DNA of 24,566 nucleotides from Acetofilamentum sp. (GTDB lineage Bacteria; Bacteroidota; Bacteroidia; Bacteroidales; JAADGE01): positions 1 to 24,566 of the forward strand of contig DYOJ01000002.1 of NCBI GenBank assembly GCA_020720705.1, in the 5' to 3' direction. A program made the position numbers and the translations under genes. This document shows, in pieces, positions 1-7,312 of this stretch (the first letter of the stretch is position 1; each line of letters begins with the position of its first letter). The notes under the pieces are model-generated. The model was not told the origin of the DNA. It saw nothing but the letters and a program-made list of their open reading frames with translations, and did not search any database.

Positions 1-33
1 CGCTATATCGTAAAGAATTTCAACAAGTTATGA

Positions 34-323
34 GTTTTCTTACAAGCACTATTTAGCGTAGTATTCTGTAAACCAAGCATATAAGTCGTTTTTGTAAAAA
101 AACTCATAAAAACATTGAAAGGCTCAATGTTATACAAATATTTCGACTTGAATGTTTTAAGAAATTCTGTTGAAATTCTGTTGAAATTAGATTGAAACTA
201 AAAAATCCTACAATGAATGACTACTTTTTGACTATTGAATGACCACAAATGATAATACATTCCATTGAAAAATGACTACAACCTACATAATTTCAAATAG
301 TTACATGTTTTCTTACAAACACT
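34..323. repeat. Pair of 17-bp direct repeats bounding the gene-free stretch
   Basis: GTTTTCTTACAAGCACT at 34-50 recurs as GTTTTCTTACAAACACT at 307-323, 16 of 17 bases identical. ATTTAGC lies just after each copy (51-57 and 331-337; the second overlaps the mfd stop). The copies are 273 bp apart. They could be remnants of a duplication or flanks of a lost insertion, but in AT-rich DNA chance similarity is possible. Confidence 0.4.
161..204. repeat. 11-bp tandem repeat, about 3-4 copies
   Basis: The unit GAAATTCTGTT occurs twice exactly (161-171 and 172-182). A diverged third copy, GAAATTAGATT, follows at 183-193, and a weaker GAAAC-starting copy begins at 194. It is a short low-complexity tandem repeat in non-coding DNA with no obvious function. 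Confidence 0.6.
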
Positions 324-332
324 GAATCCGAT

Positions 333-3300
333 TTAGCTTTGAGCTATTTTGTCCAGAACTCCTATAGCTTTTGCGATGGTCTCTATTGAGGTTGCTTTTA
401 AGGTCAGCTTATCATTTTGTTCCTTAAACTCAAAATTGCGACCGTTTTTTTGCACAAAGTTTAATATTTTCTCAAATTTTGAAGACCTGTAGAACGACGA
501 TTTCTTATCGGCTACAAATGTGCAAATCATAAGGTTGTCTTTCAGGATAATTTTTTCGATTCCTAAATCCATTGCCGCATGGCGAAGGCGCACGGCATTT
601 AGCAATTCTGAGGTTGCAGTGGGTAATTCACCGAATCGGTCTCTTAATTTTGATTCAAACTCTGCTATTTCGCTTATTTCATTTATTTTATCTAAATCTC
701 GATACAATCCGAGTCTGACTGTGATATTTTCAACATAAGATTCGGGCAATAACAGTTCGAGGTCGGTGTCTAAATAACAATCGGATACAAATTTTTTGTC
801 TTCCGTAGCTTGCTTGTATTCTTCGTCGCTTGCATTTCGGAATACGTCACGAAAATCGGTCTCGCGTAATTCAAGTAAAGCTTCATCCAAAATTCGGTGG
901 TAGGTTTCGTATCCTATTTCGGTGATAAACCCACTCTGTTCTCCGCCGAGCAAATCTCCGGCACCGCGTATGTCGAGGTCTTGCATGGCAATATTGAACC
1001 CGCTGCCGAGTTCTGAAAAACTTTCTATAGCGTTTAGCCGCTGTCTTGCTTCGTTAGAAACGGCTGTCAAGGGCGGTGCAAGCAAATAGCAGAAGGCTTT
1101 TTTATCAGACCGTCCGACCCTGCCGCGCAGTTGGTGCAAATCGCTTAGTCCGAAATTTTGTGCATTGTTTATGATAATCGTGTTTGCGTTCGGTATATCC
1201 AAACCGCTTTCAACAATGGTTGTAGCAATGAGTATTCCGTATTTTTCGTCCACAAAATCAAGTAAAATTTGCTCCATATCGGCACCGTTCATTCTGCCGT
1301 GTGCAACTACCGAGTTTACTTCGGGCACCAGCCGTTGCAACAAATTTTGAATCTCGTAAATGGTATCAATACGGTTATGGATGAAAAAGACCTGTCCGTT
1401 GCGTTCCGATTCATATTCAATCGCAGCCTTTATCACTTCTTCGTCAAATGTATGTAACTCTGTTACAATAGGATAACGATTCGGTGGCGGAGTGTTTATG
1501 ATGGAAAAATCGCGTGCGCCCATAAGCGAAAATTGAAGGGTTCGCGGAATAGGTGTCGCCGTGAGCGTGAGCGTATCTACGTTAATTTTCAGGGCTTTAA
1601 GTCGTTCTTTAACAGCTACGCCGAATTTTTGTTCTTCGTCCACCACAAGCAAGCCTAAGTCTTTAAATTTTACATCGTTACTTATCAGCCGATGCGTCCC
1701 GATGATAATATCCGTTTTTCCGGTTTCAATTTTCAAGAGTGCATTTTTCAAAATTTTTCCGGTTTTCATGCGGCTTAAATAATCAATGCTCACAGGCATA
1801 TCCTGCAAGCGTTGAGTAAAGGTTCTGTAATGTTGAAAAGCCAATACAGTTGTAGGCACAAGAACTGCAACTTGCTTACCGTCCGCGACTGCTTTGAAAG
1901 CTGCTCGAATTGCAATTTCGGTTTTGCCGAATCCTACATCGCCGCATATCAGTCTATCCATCGGCATTGAGTGCTCCATATCGGCTTTTACGGCATCGGT
2001 GGCTTTGCCTTGGTCGGGCGTATCTTCATACATGAAAGAAGACTCGAGCGCATGTTGTAAATAACTGTCGGCGGAGAATGCAAATCCTTGCTCTTCTTTT
2101 CGTTTGGCATACAATGCGATAAGTTCTTTGGCAATATCCTTTACGCGACTTTTGGTTTTGTTTTTCAAATTTGCCCAAGCCGGTGAGCCGAGTTTATAGA
2201 TTTTAGGGGCAGTACCTTCCGAACCTTTGTATTTTGATATTTTGTGCAAATTGTGTATATTTACCAAAAGCACATCGCTGTCTTTATACACAATACGAAC
2301 AGCCTCCTGAATCTTTCCGTTTTTTAGTTCAACAACAACTAAACCGCCGAACTGTCCGATGCCATGGTCGGTATGCACAACATAATCGCCCGGATGCAAG
2401 TTGCTGAGTTCTCGTAAGGTAAGTGCTTCTTTACTTTCGTGGTAGGAAACAGATTTTAGTTTAAACTTGTGATAACGTCCGAAGAGTTGGTGGTCGGTAT
2501 AGCAGGCTATTTTGAGGTCATTGTCTGTGAAACCTTTGTGCAAAAGACCTTCAATGGGGATAAATTCGGCATGGAGGTCTAAATTTTCGGAATCAAATAT
2601 TGCCGAAAGGCGTTCAAATTGTTTCGGATTTGTAGATAGAATAATATTCTGAAATCCGTCAGCAAAGCGTTCGTTTAAGGTATGGGCAAGAAGTTTAAAT
2701 TTCTTGTTAAATTCAATCTGTTCGGTTGTTGAATAATTGAAAACAGTCGAGTTTTTACTGATATTGTGTAAAGATAATTCAATGTGATTTCTTTCTTCTA
2801 AAATATCTCGGACATTTTCGGCTGTAATGTATCCGCTTGTGTCTGTGTTGTTTTGCAATTTTGCAATCAGAAACTCACTGTCGTTTGTCCAGATAATTGT
2901 TTGATTCGGGATAAAGTCAAAAAACGATATTTTTTGTTCATCCGATACTGCGTTCTGTATGTCGGGGAGTATGGTTACTCGGTCGAAACGGGCTTTTGAT
3001 ATTTGCGAAACTGTATCGAATGAGCGAATGGAATCCACGTCGTTATCAAAAAAATCTATCCTAAACGGAAAATCGTTGGAATACGAAAAAATATCAACAA
3101 TGCTGCCTCGCACGGCGTACTGTCCGGGTTCGTACACAAAATCGCTGCGTGTAAAACCGTATTCAATAAGTACTTCGATTACAAAATCAGTGGAAAGGGT
3201 GTCTCCCTGTCTGATTTCGAGGGTGTTACTTTTCAAATTTGAACGACTGATAACCTTTTCTGCAATTGCTTCGGGATAGGAAACTACAACAAATTCGGAG

Positions 3301-3656
3301 GATTCATTGATACGATTTATCACTTCGGCACGCAGAATCGCATTTCCTCCGTCAAGTTTTCGGATGTCTTTTTTGGCGACCGAGCGTTTGTATGACGAAG
3401 GATAGAACAAAACATCAGCTTTGGGTAAAAGTGCTGCTAAATCGTTCTGAAAGTAGGCTGCTTGTTCTTTATCTTCGAAAATAAAAATATGAGGACGTTC
3501 TGTTTTTGATACCACCGATGCTGCAACCAACGATAGGGCAGACCCGGACAAGCCTTTGAACCAAAGATTGCTCGGTTGTGAATTTAACAGTTCGGTTGCC
3601 GCTATTTTTGTTCGCGAATCGTTAAGGTATCGCTCTAAAAGGTCTTGGAGTATCAC
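333..3656 (-). CDS. mfd: Transcription-repair coupling factor Mfd
   Basis: This 1107-residue ATP-dependent DNA translocase releases RNA polymerase stalled at lesions and recruits UvrA for nucleotide excision repair in the cytoplasm. The N-terminal ~400 residues are the UvrB-like part. A CarD-like polymerase-interacting domain follows at about 420-480, with a GDYVVHTDHGIGQF segment. The RecG-like motor carries Walker A GDVGFGKTE (G572 onward), the DEEQ box (673-676) and TATPIPRTL. The Mfd-specific C-terminal domain fills about the last 150 residues. Length and domain order fit a full-length family member. The ATG at 3656 gives the usual short N-terminus. The gene has its own candidate promoter, so it is probably a housekeeping neighbour rather than part of the upstream operon. 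Confidence 0.97.
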   Translation of the reverse strand: MILQDLLERYLNDSRTKIAATELLNSQPSNLWFKGLSGSALSLVAASVVSKTERPHIFIFEDKEQAAYFQNDLAALLPKADVLFYPSSYKRSVAKKDIRKLDGGNAILRAEVINRINESSEFVVVSYPEAIAEKVISRSNLKSNTLEIRQGDTLSTDFVIEVLIEYGFTRSDFVYEPGQYAVRGSIVDIFSYSNDFPFRIDFFDNDVDSIRSFDTVSQISKARFDRVTILPDIQNAVSDEQKISFFDFIPNQTIIWTNDSEFLIAKLQNNTDTSGYITAENVRDILEERNHIELSLHNISKNSTVFNYSTTEQIEFNKKFKLLAHTLNERFADGFQNIILSTNPKQFERLSAIFDSENLDLHAEFIPIEGLLHKGFTDNDLKIACYTDHQLFGRYHKFKLKSVSYHESKEALTLRELSNLHPGDYVVHTDHGIGQFGGLVVVELKNGKIQEAVRIVYKDSDVLLVNIHNLHKISKYKGSEGTAPKIYKLGSPAWANLKNKTKSRVKDIAKELIALYAKRKEEQGFAFSADSYLQHALESSFMYEDTPDQGKATDAVKADMEHSMPMDRLICGDVGFGKTEIAIRAAFKAVADGKQVAVLVPTTVLAFQHYRTFTQRLQDMPVSIDYLSRMKTGKILKNALLKIETGKTDIIIGTHRLISNDVKFKDLGLLVVDEEQKFGVAVKERLKALKINVDTLTLTATPIPRTLQFSLMGARDFSIINTPPPNRYPIVTELHTFDEEVIKAAIEYESERNGQVFFIHNRIDTIYEIQNLLQRLVPEVNSVVAHGRMNGADMEQILLDFVDEKYGILIATTIVESGLDIPNANTIIINNAQNFGLSDLHQLRGRVGRSDKKAFCYLLAPPLTAVSNEARQRLNAIESFSELGSGFNIAMQDLDIRGAGDLLGGEQSGFITEIGYETYHRILDEALLELRETDFRDVFRNASDEEYKQATEDKKFVSDCYLDTDLELLLPESYVENITVRLGLYRDLDKINEISEIAEFESKLRDRFGELPTATSELLNAVRLRHAAMDLGIEKIILKDNLMICTFVADKKSSFYRSSKFEKILNFVQKNGRNFEFKEQNDKLTLKATSIETIAKAIGVLDKIAQS

Positions 3657-3678
3657 GAAATTTGAAAATTTTAACGTG

Positions 3679-3686
3679 CAAAGTTA
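3679..3686 (-). promoter_or_regulatory. Candidate Bacteroidetes-type -7 element for mfd
   Basis: Read on the minus strand, the bases are TAACTTTG, an exact match to the TAnnTTTG -7 consensus of the main Bacteroidetes sigma factor. It lies 22 bases before the mfd ATG, giving a short leader. I cannot point to a clear TTTG -33 element; the upstream DNA is T-rich. It lies in the only gap between the operon and mfd, which supports separate transcription of mfd. Confidence 0.5.
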
Positions 3687-3738
3687 CAAAAAAAACTTCG
3701 TTAAAAATATTAAGCAGTAAAGACAAAGCTCGAATGAG

Positions 3739-4614
3739 TTACATCGTCCATTTAAAAAAGTGTTTCAAGTCATGTTGATTGTTTATTTTTCCGTCTGATT
3801 TGCGCGAAAAAATGCCTGTTTCAAAATCTGGGGTAAACGTATCGGTTACGATTGCAACTTGGTAAAACTCTGTAAATGAACCATTGTGGATATTCAAATC
3901 GTAGCTTGATAAAAATGCTGTATGTCCGGGATGGGTATGAAACCAACCGACTAAAATACAATCGGCATAAGTTTGCAAAGCGGCATCTAATTCTATCATT
4001 GCTTTGTGTCCAAAGTCTATTCGATATTCGTCTTGATAATCATACACGGTTGGTTCTACGAACTGTTCTATCAGTATATTGTATTGATTTTCATTGGTTT
4101 GCATAATTTTCCCGAGAAGAAAACCCCCGTATTCAATTCGCTCGCCTGATGCAATGCTTTTTCTGCAAAACAATTTTAAGGCTTGCAGTGTTTGCTTTTT
4201 TATCGAACAGTTTTGAACAGTTGTGTTTTTAAAAATATCGCCCAAGCTGAACAATTCGTAGTCATTCTGAGCAATTACCGTATCGGAAGCAAGCCGTCCT
4301 TTGAGTGTTTGCTCCGAAAAATGAAATTCAATATCAGGCAGTTCAAGGATTTGGTTTGAAATTACAGGTTGTTTCGCGATGAACCTTTTTTGAAGAAAAA
4401 ATTTTTCATTATCGCTCACATAGAGTTCGGCAAATGTTTTATCAGATGCGATATGTCCGTGCAAAAAAGAATACAATTCATAATTTCCGTCATCGGTTCG
4501 ATTCTTACGAAAAAAAAATTCGGAAATAAATTGGGAAATGCGCAAAGAGGTTTCGATTTCTGTAATCAAAACTTTTTTCTCAAACTCAATAATAATACGT
4601 TTATTCACTATCAA
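3739..4614 (-). CDS. JAMM (JAB/MPN+) peptidase with probable N-terminal Ubl domain
   Basis: This 291-residue protein is predicted to be a zinc isopeptidase that removes or processes a ubiquitin-like protein. The JAMM signature is complete: E161 in the EYGGFLLGK strand, H226-T-H228-P, S236, and D239 exactly ten residues after H228. Residues ~3-80 have a beta-grasp-like pattern (KRIIIEF strand, helix RISQFISEFFF, later YELYSFLHGH, DKTFAEL and FFLQKRF), which I read as a Ubl domain fused to the peptidase. No signal peptide or TM is visible, so it is cytosolic. The JAMM core is closely related to that of the 841-residue protein at 21175-23700. It is the last gene of the apparent operon. The upstream stop TGA directly abuts the start. 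The first in-frame start is TTG (4614), with GTG at 4608 as an alternative; no ATG is near. The JAMM call is firm; the Ubl call is inference. Confidence 0.88.
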   Translation of the reverse strand: MIVNKRIIIEFEKKVLITEIETSLRISQFISEFFFRKNRTDDGNYELYSFLHGHIASDKTFAELYVSDNEKFFLQKRFIAKQPVISNQILELPDIEFHFSEQTLKGRLASDTVIAQNDYELFSLGDIFKNTTVQNCSIKKQTLQALKLFCRKSIASGERIEYGGFLLGKIMQTNENQYNILIEQFVEPTVYDYQDEYRIDFGHKAMIELDAALQTYADCILVGWFHTHPGHTAFLSSYDLNIHNGSFTEFYQVAIVTDTFTPDFETGIFSRKSDGKINNQHDLKHFFKWTM

Positions 4615-5577
4615 TCAGAATTTAAAATCAATTTGTGCGAGAATATCCGCATTATTATTTGTAAGTAAAACTTCAACATGTCCGGAAAACAGATATGCTG
4701 TATTGGGGATTTTCATTTTGGGTATCGTTACTCTTGTATGGGATTTTTCGTAATATTTTGTTGTCGAAAATGTGTAGTAATACTGAGTTCCTTCGGCTTC
4801 AAACTTGTTTGTTTCAGACTCGTGCACCGGCTCTCCGTTGTATTTTACGATTAAAAAATAATCGCGGTAACCTTCTTCTGCCTCCGGATTCGCCAAAATG
4901 TCAAATTCGGCAGACAAATAGTTGATTCGTCTGTTGTTAGCACTTTCAACACGGTTTGTTCCGATATACATGTTGTAATCGTCGTAAAATGTTACCGTAA
5001 AATTTTGGATAAGCGGTTGTTTTATCCTTTCGAGTAAGGCTTTATGTTCTTTTCCTAAATCGGAGTATTGTTTGGTAATTGAATCAATCTTTAATAAAAG
5101 TGTTTTTTTTTCAGATTTGAAAATAGCCAGAGTATCTTGATATTTTTCAATTTCTCCTTTTTTTGCCAAAATGCTGCTTTCAAAAATATCCATTTTATTC
5201 AAAACATATAGACTTGTCATTATCAAACTGATAAAAAGCAAAGTAACAATGAGAACTTGTTGTTTTGTTATTTTTTGATGCCAAGGTACCCCTACTTTTC
5301 GTTTTTCTTCCTTGCCGAGTAATGCTTTGAGAATCAGCACATCGCCGTCAATAATTCCGCTTTGGGCGAATGTATGCTCGTCGTTTGAAATATTTTCGGA
5401 GCCAAACCATAAACCGTATTCTAATTTTACACCCGAATTGCTGACATGCGGCAAGGCAAGTTTTTCGTCACTGACAAGTGTTGTTAAAATTTCGGAAACG
5501 AGTTTATTATCCGCAACATTTACGCTTATTGTTCTGTCAAATTCCGGAATATAAATTTTTATTTTTCTGACTTTCAT
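4615..5577 (-). CDS. YukD-like Ubl domain with TM, coiled coil and periplasmic domain
   Basis: This 320-residue protein starts with a YukD/EsaB-like ubiquitin fold (residues ~3-88): strand RKIKIYIPEFDRTISVNV, helix LVSEILTTLV, then LEYGLWFG and the typical SGIIDGDVLILKALLG end. A TM helix follows at about 107-127, a coiled coil at ~132-186, and a beta-rich C-terminal domain of ~130 residues, probably periplasmic. The Ubl is internal, so it cannot be conjugated through its own C-terminus. It more likely serves as a docking module at the membrane for the E2, the JAMM enzymes or the cytosolic machinery. The gene starts four bases after the previous stop and is followed directly by the JAMM gene. 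Its Ubl end resembles the truncated Ubl at the right edge of the window (IIDGDVLIL versus ITDGDVLLL). Confidence 0.8.
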   Translation of the reverse strand: MKVRKIKIYIPEFDRTISVNVADNKLVSEILTTLVSDEKLALPHVSNSGVKLEYGLWFGSENISNDEHTFAQSGIIDGDVLILKALLGKEEKRKVGVPWHQKITKQQVLIVTLLFISLIMTSLYVLNKMDIFESSILAKKGEIEKYQDTLAIFKSEKKTLLLKIDSITKQYSDLGKEHKALLERIKQPLIQNFTVTFYDDYNMYIGTNRVESANNRRINYLSAEFDILANPEAEEGYRDYFLIVKYNGEPVHESETNKFEAEGTQYYYTFSTTKYYEKSHTRVTIPKMKIPNTAYLFSGHVEVLLTNNNADILAQIDFKF

Positions 5578-5581
5578 CGGG

Positions 5582-7312
5582 TTACTCCTTTTTCAAAAAT
5601 TTAATTTGTACCGAACCGTTTTCATAAACATTCATCGAATCCGGACTCCATGTTCGTCTTTCGGGAGGGAAAATTTTTTGAAGCCGCCCGCCCCAATTTG
5701 CTGTATTGATAAAATTATATTTGGCTTCGGACTTAAATTTTAAGTTGTTGATAATCAACGGACCTATTGTGTCAAACAGAATTTTACCATATCCGTTTTC
5801 TTTAGCAAAAATCACAAGCCGAGTATCTTCACCGACAGCGAAACCATCAAGCGTGAAATCTACAATTTGTTTCATATCAGTTTGGAAATTGTATATCCCT
5901 TCTTCCAATATAACACTCACATTATCAGGTTCAAACGCACAACTTGTCGCATCTTTTTTAAATTCATTGTGAATTAAAAATCCTGAAATGTAGGCTTTAT
6001 GCCGATATTTATCTAAATCGCTGATATACAGCCATAAAAACAAACCCCCGATAAGCAAAGCCAAACCAAGCAATACCCAAAAAATCGGAAATCGTCTGAC
6101 AATTCTCAATTGCACTGTGTATTCAACTGATTGATTGATAAATAATTCATGTTTTGCCTTGTTTCGTCCCTTGCTGACTTCGGTGTGAACTAAAGCTCCG
6201 TTATCAGCCGAGAATTTCACTTGTCCCTTGTTATCACTAACACGCATAGTGCCGTCAATGAGCACTTTAGCATTTGCAATGGGGGTATTTTTCTGATTGA
6301 CAACGTTGAGGATTCTTGCTTTACCGGGCATTTTTGTTGCCGGCGGTATTTCAGAAATATCAATATGGATTTCTTGCTCCTTAACCTCTTCTTGCTCAAA
6401 TAATTGTTTGTATTCCGATACCGGTTTTAACTCCTGTTCGGGCGGAGGCGGTGTCGGGATAACGGGTTGTGGTTTTATTGTAATTGTCTCGGGTTGAGGC
6501 TTTTCAACTATGGTTTCATGTTTTTCGGGTACTGATTTTTCCGGAACACTATCAACGGGAATCACTATTTTCTTTTCGGCAGGTAAGATAAGGTGTTCTT
6601 CGTTTCTTGAAGTACATTCAAAATGTTCATTTACAATAATTTCGCCCTTAGAATTGCGAAACGAAACGGTGTATTTTTCCCAAAACGGCACATCTCCTAA
6701 AATGATTACGCCTTCCGAGTCTGTGGTATAACGATTTGTTTTTCCTAAAATGTTGATTTCTATGGTTTTACCGGAAGCTACTGTGTTATCGTCCATTTTA
6801 AAAATTAAGCGTATATCCTTGATTTTCATCGGGACAAGTTTCTGAATTAAACCTGTTTTGGCATTGTGCGAATCGTAAATTGTGCCCCAACGCGACAACA
6901 CGATGTAGTGCTTGCCGTTATTATCCGTAATATTGATGTCTGAATAGTCCGGAATTTCGAGTGCGCGGTCTAAGACTTTAAAAATATTTTTATTATCCGG
7001 GTCGGTTTCAAAAATGTATAATGCTCTGTTGTATAAGTCTTTAAGCTGATTTTTAAGTACAGCATTGAACCTGAGTTTTTCGCTGTCCGGCAATTTATCG
7101 TACTCAAAAAACGGCGTTTCAAAATCGGTATTCCAGCGCATGATTCCGGCAGCCTCGTGTGATGTTTCCGGTTTTGAAAACAAACGATAGGCTTGGTTAT
7201 AATCAAACAATTTGATAAAAATGCTGTGCCTTTTTGTCTGCTTAATGTTATCCACCAGCATCGGGCGCACACTTTTGGTGCTTGTTTGTTTGAGTAAAAT
7301 ATCCATTTCCAT
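5582..7312 (-). CDS. Single-TM protein sharing the subtilase's N-terminal domain (SrfA-like?)
   Basis: I do not recognise a characterised family for this 576-residue protein. Residues ~50-160 align with the N-terminus of the subtilase upstream: a Trp, then KLPDSEK against KLPDNERK, then ALEIP against ITQIP, then VLSRWG against IAAWG. Two Ig-like segments (~175-235 and ~345-405, the second with ANAKVLIDGTMRVSDNKG) flank a Pro/Glu-rich linker (~275-310). One TM helix spans about 408-431, followed by a C-terminal domain of ~140 residues, probably periplasmic. The N-terminal domain resembles what I remember of SrfA-type proteins, which would fit the SrfB and SrfC genes nearby, but that memory is weak. 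The start overlaps the subtilase stop (TAATG), indicating translational coupling. A second ATG lies two codons in. Confidence 0.7.
   Translation of the reverse strand: MEMDILLKQTSTKSVRPMLVDNIKQTKRHSIFIKLFDYNQAYRLFSKPETSHEAAGIMRWNTDFETPFFEYDKLPDSEKLRFNAVLKNQLKDLYNRALYIFETDPDNKNIFKVLDRALEIPDYSDINITDNNGKHYIVLSRWGTIYDSHNAKTGLIQKLVPMKIKDIRLIFKMDDNTVASGKTIEINILGKTNRYTTDSEGVIILGDVPFWEKYTVSFRNSKGEIIVNEHFECTSRNEEHLILPAEKKIVIPVDSVPEKSVPEKHETIVEKPQPETITIKPQPVIPTPPPPEQELKPVSEYKQLFEQEEVKEQEIHIDISEIPPATKMPGKARILNVVNQKNTPIANAKVLIDGTMRVSDNKGQVKFSADNGALVHTEVSKGRNKAKHELFINQSVEYTVQLRIVRRFPIFWVLLGLALLIGGLFLWLYISDLDKYRHKAYISGFLIHNEFKKDATSCAFEPDNVSVILEEGIYNFQTDMKQIVDFTLDGFAVGEDTRLVIFAKENGYGKILFDTIGPLIINNLKFKSEAKYNFINTANWGGRLQKIFPPERRTWSPDSMNVYENGSVQIKFLKKE
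5585..5590 (-). promoter_or_regulatory. Shine-Dalgarno AAGGAG before the YukD-like Ubl/TM gene
   Basis: Minus-strand AAGGAG lies seven bases before the ATG at 5577 and runs up to the preceding gene's stop codon. Most genes here have no such motif, so this is an unusually strong ribosome site. It suggests efficient re-initiation after the upstream gene and supports the chosen start. Confidence 0.6.

Larger units (their letters stand above)
1..332. other. Gene-free stretch downstream of mfd
   Basis: This AT-rich stretch follows the mfd stop codon. I see no open reading frame of useful length, no RNA gene and no convincing GC-rich hairpin with a T-run that would end mfd transcription. It holds a short tandem repeat and a separated direct repeat, listed on their own, and two copies of AATGACTAC at 216-224 and 271-279. 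The left end may reach into the flank of another gene, but nothing recognisable starts or stops here. Confidence 0.6.

Noticed and set aside
4615..5577. YukD-like domain as sign of a type VII secretion system
   Set aside because: No FtsK/SpoIIIE-type EssC ATPase, WXG100 protein or other secretion component occurs in the window. The domain's neighbours are E2, RING and JAMM genes.
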